The notes under the pieces are model-generated. The model was not told the DNA's origin. It saw only the letters and a program-made list of their open reading frames with translations, and did no database searches. A program made the position numbers and the translations under genes. This document shows positions 35,529 through 38,705 of a stretch of 38,705 nucleotides of DNA, in pieces. Position 1 is the stretch's first letter, and each line of letters starts with the position of its first letter. The DNA is from an uncultured Alphaproteobacteria bacterium. Its GTDB lineage: Bacteria; Pseudomonadota; Alphaproteobacteria; Bin95. The DNA lies in assembly GCA_938084065.1 (NCBI GenBank), contig CALKDI010000201.1, positions 1 through 38,705 on the forward strand, given 5' to 3'.

Positions 35529-35822
35529 TCAATGTCCCGCTTTGGCCTTCATCTTGGCCAGCTGTTCCGGCGTCGCCTCGGTCTGGTGTTTGGCTTTGTA
35601 CTCGGCATACGGCATGCCGTAGACCAGCTCGCGGGCGGCCTCGTAGTCGATCTCAACACCGCGCTCATCGGCGGCGGCTTTGTACCATTTGGAGAGGCAG
35701 TTGCGGCAGAAGTCGGCCAGATTCATCAGGTCGATATTCTGAACCTCGGGGTTGTCCCTCAGATGCTGCACCAGGGTGCGGAAGGCGGCGGCTTCGAGTT
35801 CGGTTTGGGTCTGTTGGTCCAT
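35529..35822 (-). CDS. DUF1244 domain-containing protein
   Basis: A 97-aa protein filled by the DUF1244 domain, known from alphaproteobacteria and some gammaproteobacteria and of unknown function. The signature is NLADFCRNCLSKWYKAAAD, with a CxxC-like pair (Cys in FCRNC), followed by YEAARELVYGMPYAEYK. A near-perfect aggagg site lies seven bases before the ATG. In other alphaproteobacteria this gene also occurs near pyruvate kinase, as here, with the glycerate kinase and pyk genes divergent from it. The Cys pair might bind metal; that is untested inference. Confidence 0.92.
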   Translation of the reverse strand: MDQQTQTELEAAAFRTLVQHLRDNPEVQNIDLMNLADFCRNCLSKWYKAAADERGVEIDYEAARELVYGMPYAEYKAKHQTEATPEQLAKMKAKAGH

Positions 35823-35915
35823 TACGGGCCTCCTGAAAGCTGGGGTAGGGCTGGCCTATAATTGGGGGGTAAGACGCGTGTTGACCAGCCCCGGTTTCCG
35901 TGGGACGAGTTGGCC

Positions 35916-37196
35916 ATGATGCAAGACCCACGTCAATTCCTCCAGGACTGCTTGGCCGCCGCGATTGCGCGAGCAGCGCCTGACCATGTGCTCGCCGCTC
36001 ACCTGCCGGCGCTGCCTGCCGCCGGGCGTGTGATTGTCGTTGGCGCTGGCAAGGCCGCAGCGGCCATGGCGGTTGCGGTTGAGGCCGCCTGGCCCGGCGC
36101 GAGGATCGAAGGGCTGGTGATCACCCGCTACGGCCACGGCCTGCCTGCGCGCTCTATTGAGGTGGTCGAGGCCGGCCATCCCATGCCGGATACGGCGGGT
36201 GCGGAGGCTGCGGCGCGGATTGCGGCGCTGGTGCACAGCGCTGGCGCGGATGATCTGGTGCTGTTCCTGGCATCCGGCGGCGGCTCGGCGCTGCTGGCGC
36301 TACCGGCGGATGGAATCAGCCTGGACGACAAGCGCGCGATGAACGCGGCGCTGCTGCGGTCCGGCGCGAATATTGGCGAGATGAACGCGGTGCGTAAGCA
36401 TCTCTCTGCCCTGAAGGGCGGACGGCTGGCAGCGCTGGCGGCTCCGGCAAAGGTGCTGACGCTAGCTATCTCCGACGTACCCGGCGACCGGCCCGACGTG
36501 ATCGCCAGCGGACCGACTGTGCCGGACGAGAGCACTTTGGCCGACGCGCTTGCGGTGCTGGCGCGCTATGACATCACGCCGCCAGCAAGTGTCGCGGCAA
36601 GGCTGGCCGATTCGGCGGCGGAAACGCCCAAGCCTGGCGATGCCATCTTCGCGAACACCGATTTCCGCATGTTGGCAACGCCGCAGCAATCGTTAGAGGC
36701 CGCGGCAGAGGCCGCACACGCGGCAGGCATCACGCCGCTAATCCTCTCCGACCGGATTGAGGGCGAAGCGCGGGAGGTCGGCAAGGCTATGGCCGGGATC
36801 GCGCTGCAAGTGGCAACTCACGGTCAGCCGGTGGGGGCTCCAGCGGTGTTACTCTCCGGCGGTGAGACGACGGTTACTGTGCGCGGCAAGGGCCGTGGCG
36901 GGCGCAATGCGGAGTTCCTGCTGGGCCTTACCCTGGCGTTGAACGGCCACCGAAATATTCATGCCCTCGCGGCGGATACCGACGGCATTGATGGCAGCGA
37001 GGACAACGCCGGCGCCTGGTGCGGACCGGACAGTCTGGCGCAGATGCGAGCTGCCGGATGCGACCCTGCGGCGCTGTTGGCGGCGAATGACGCCTATAAT
37101 GCCTTTGGGGCATGCGAAAGCCTTATTGTCACCGGGCCGACACGAACCAATGTTAATGACTTCCGTGCCATCTTGATTTTGCCTGAGCCCGGCTAA
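35916..37196 (+). CDS. Glycerate 2-kinase, type-2 (MOFRL/DUF4147 family)
   Basis: A 426-aa kinase converting D-glycerate and ATP to 2-phosphoglycerate, related to TtuD and GckA. The N-terminal DUF4147 domain holds VVGAGKAAAAMA and the LASGGGSALL block. The C-terminal MOFRL domain holds LSGGETTVTV, GRGGRNAEF and ADTDGIDGSEDNAGA. I chose the ATG at 35916 because upstream in-frame starts give an N-terminus unlike the family and a gacgag site is near. It is followed 18 bp later by pyruvate kinase, so one transcript is likely. The pair resembles ttuD-ttuE of tartrate utilisation and fits glycerate arising from glyoxylate, hydroxypyruvate or tartrate. Confidence 0.92.
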   Translation: MMQDPRQFLQDCLAAAIARAAPDHVLAAHLPALPAAGRVIVVGAGKAAAAMAVAVEAAWPGARIEGLVITRYGHGLPARSIEVVEAGHPMPDTAGAEAAARIAALVHSAGADDLVLFLASGGGSALLALPADGISLDDKRAMNAALLRSGANIGEMNAVRKHLSALKGGRLAALAAPAKVLTLAISDVPGDRPDVIASGPTVPDESTLADALAVLARYDITPPASVAARLADSAAETPKPGDAIFANTDFRMLATPQQSLEAAAEAAHAAGITPLILSDRIEGEAREVGKAMAGIALQVATHGQPVGAPAVLLSGGETTVTVRGKGRGGRNAEFLLGLTLALNGHRNIHALAADTDGIDGSEDNAGAWCGPDSLAQMRAAGCDPAALLAANDAYNAFGACESLIVTGPTRTNVNDFRAILILPEPG

Positions 37197-37214
37197 CAGG
37201 CTAGGAGCCTACCC

Positions 37215-38645
37215 ATGCATCGCGGCCGCCACGCTAAGATCGTCGCCACCCTCGGCCCCGCCAGCACCTCGCATGAGATGATTCTGGCGCTGTTTGACAA
37301 AGGCGTCGATGTCTTTCGCCTGAACTTCAGCCATGGCGAGCATGCCGATCACGCGGCCCGGCTGGCCACGATCCGCGCCATCGAGATCGAGCGCGGCCGG
37401 CCCATTGGCGTCATGGCGGATATGCAAGGCCCAAAGCTGCGGGTTGGCACGTTCATCAATGACGAAGCAATGCTGACCGCCGGCGAAATCTTCCGCCTGG
37501 ACATGGATTCGGCGCCGGGCGATGCCAACCGGGTGCAACTGCAGCATAAAGATATCTTTGCGGCGCTGGAGGAAGGCACAGAACTTTTGGTCGACGACGG
37601 CAAAATCCGCCTGCGGGTGCGCGATTTCGGGTCAGACTTCGCCAATTGTGAGGTGATCGCCGGCGGTCGAATTTCCAACCGCAAAGGCGTCAATGTCCCT
37701 GGCGTGGTGCTGCCCCTATCGCCGCTGACCGACAAAGACCGGCGCGATATGCAATTTGCGCTGGACCAAGGGGTCGACTGGATCGCCCTCAGCTTTGTGC
37801 AACGCCCAGAAGATCTAGCCGAGGCACGGCGGTTGATCGGCGGGCGGGCGGCTGTCCTAACCAAGTTCGAGAAGCCAGCGGCCATCGACCGACTGCGCGA
37901 GTTGGTGGAGCTGTCCGACGCCTGCATGGTGGCGCGCGGCGACTTGGGCGTGGAAATGCCGCCGGAGGAAGTGCCGGTGCAGCAGAAACGCCTCGTCCGC
38001 ACCTGCCGCGAACTGGGCAAGCCAGTCATCGTCGCGACGCAGATGTTGGAAAGCATGATCAACTCCCCTGCCCCGACACGGGCAGAGGCGCAGGATGTGG
38101 CCTCGGCCGTTTATGACGGGGCCGACGCCGTTATGCTGTCGGCGGAAACCGCGGCGGGTGATTACCCGCTGGAGGCGGTCGAGATCATGGACCGCATTAT
38201 CAAACGGGTGGAGGCTGATCCGGTGTTCCGCCAGGTACTGGAAGCCCAACACGAACGGCCGGAGCCAACGGCGGCGGACGCCATTACCGCGGCGGCACGC
38301 ACGGTCTCGGAGACGATTAAGGCGGCGGCAATCGTCACCTACACCACGAGCGGCTCCACCACCTACCGCGCCAGCCGCGAACGGCCAATTGCGCCGGTGC
38401 TGGGCCTGACCTCAAACATGCGCACCGCGCGGCGGCTGGTGCTGGCCTGGGGCGTGCACACGGTGCACACCGCGGACATCGAAAACTTCCAGCAGATGGT
38501 CGACAAGGCGGCGAACATCGCACGGCAGGAAGGTCTGGCACAAGTCGGCGACCCGCTGGTGATTACAGCCGGCGTTCCCTTTGGCACTCCGGGAGCAACA
38601 AACGTACTACGCCTAGCCTGGGTACCGAGGGCACCGGTAGTTTAA
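37215..38645 (+). CDS. pyk: Pyruvate kinase
   Basis: A 476-aa glycolytic enzyme making pyruvate and ATP from phosphoenolpyruvate and ADP; normally a tetramer needing Mg and K ions. Blocks seen are KIVATLGPAS at the start, VFRLNFSHG, ADMQGPKLRVG, the B-domain insert, LTKFEKPAA with the catalytic Lys, MVARGDLGVEMP with metal ligands, and ATQMLESMI...PTRAEAQDVA. The C-terminal regulatory domain is complete. The ATG has taggag nine bases upstream. It lies 18 bp after glycerate kinase. The remaining 60 bp of the window show nothing recognisable. Confidence 0.97.
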   Translation: MHRGRHAKIVATLGPASTSHEMILALFDKGVDVFRLNFSHGEHADHAARLATIRAIEIERGRPIGVMADMQGPKLRVGTFINDEAMLTAGEIFRLDMDSAPGDANRVQLQHKDIFAALEEGTELLVDDGKIRLRVRDFGSDFANCEVIAGGRISNRKGVNVPGVVLPLSPLTDKDRRDMQFALDQGVDWIALSFVQRPEDLAEARRLIGGRAAVLTKFEKPAAIDRLRELVELSDACMVARGDLGVEMPPEEVPVQQKRLVRTCRELGKPVIVATQMLESMINSPAPTRAEAQDVASAVYDGADAVMLSAETAAGDYPLEAVEIMDRIIKRVEADPVFRQVLEAQHERPEPTAADAITAAARTVSETIKAAAIVTYTTSGSTTYRASRERPIAPVLGLTSNMRTARRLVLAWGVHTVHTADIENFQQMVDKAANIARQEGLAQVGDPLVITAGVPFGTPGATNVLRLAWVPRAPVV

Positions 38646-38705
38646 GGGTGAGCGATGGGGTGGACGCCCCCCGACGGCATCAATGTGCCAAGGTAGCGGG
38701 TGTTG

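Overview
The window looks like a chromosomal segment of an alphaproteobacterium, probably Rhodospirillales-like and perhaps uncultured. The evidence is high-GC coding sequence, an RNase E with a long acidic insertion in its S1 domain and a Trp-Trp C-terminus, and two gene orders I know from this class: amiC-mrcA divergent from rne, and tlpA divergent from argH-lptM-lysA-DUF4175. I see no phage, transposase, CRISPR array or plasmid functions. Most of the window is ordinary core and catabolic gene content, and I found no clear new defence or mobile system.

Layout. 1-1565: a palindromic repeat, an acyl-CoA dehydrogenase (-) and tRNA-Glu(UUC) (+). 1603-5421: a cell-wall pair (-), class A penicillin-binding protein and N-acetylmuramoyl-L-alanine amidase. 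5422-6019: a 598-bp divergent intergenic/leader region. 6020-9779: rne and aat (+). 9808-12547: a PhyH-type dioxygenase (-), then two convergent DMT-family transporters whose 3' ends overlap. 12548-15525: a repeat-bearing spacer, then hspQ, an Ldh-family dehydrogenase and a class III CoA-transferase (+). 15740-17170: an amidase-signature hydrolase (-). 17449-19382: an overlooked 48-aa lipoprotein (-) divergent from a 535-aa His-rich protein of unknown function (+). 19420-21862: an SDR (-), a flavin reductase with a strong terminator (+) and an enoyl-CoA hydratase (+).

21915-29085: a glutathionylspermidine-synthase-like ligase coupled to a TlpA-type thioredoxin (-), back to back with argH-lptM-lysA and a DUF4175/TIGR02302 membrane protein (+). 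The start codons of tlpA and argH overlap. argH completes arginine synthesis and lysA completes lysine synthesis; both are tightly coupled around the tiny lipoprotein gene lptM. 29230-35822: a run of minus-strand genes: DUF1244 protein, NIPSNAP protein, FAD oxidoreductase, class II aldolase and the error-prone polymerase DnaE2. DnaE2 stands here without imuA or imuB. 35916-38645: glycerate 2-kinase and pyruvate kinase (+), which together lead from glycerate towards pyruvate through 2-phosphoglycerate and PEP.

Most worth a second look: the 535-aa unknown protein and its lipoprotein neighbour; the CATG overlap of divergent start codons; a possible CUG start for the DUF4175 gene; the 12-bp tandem repeat in the amidase signal sequence; the GSP-synthase/TlpA pair; and the family of palindromic repeats at gene ends.
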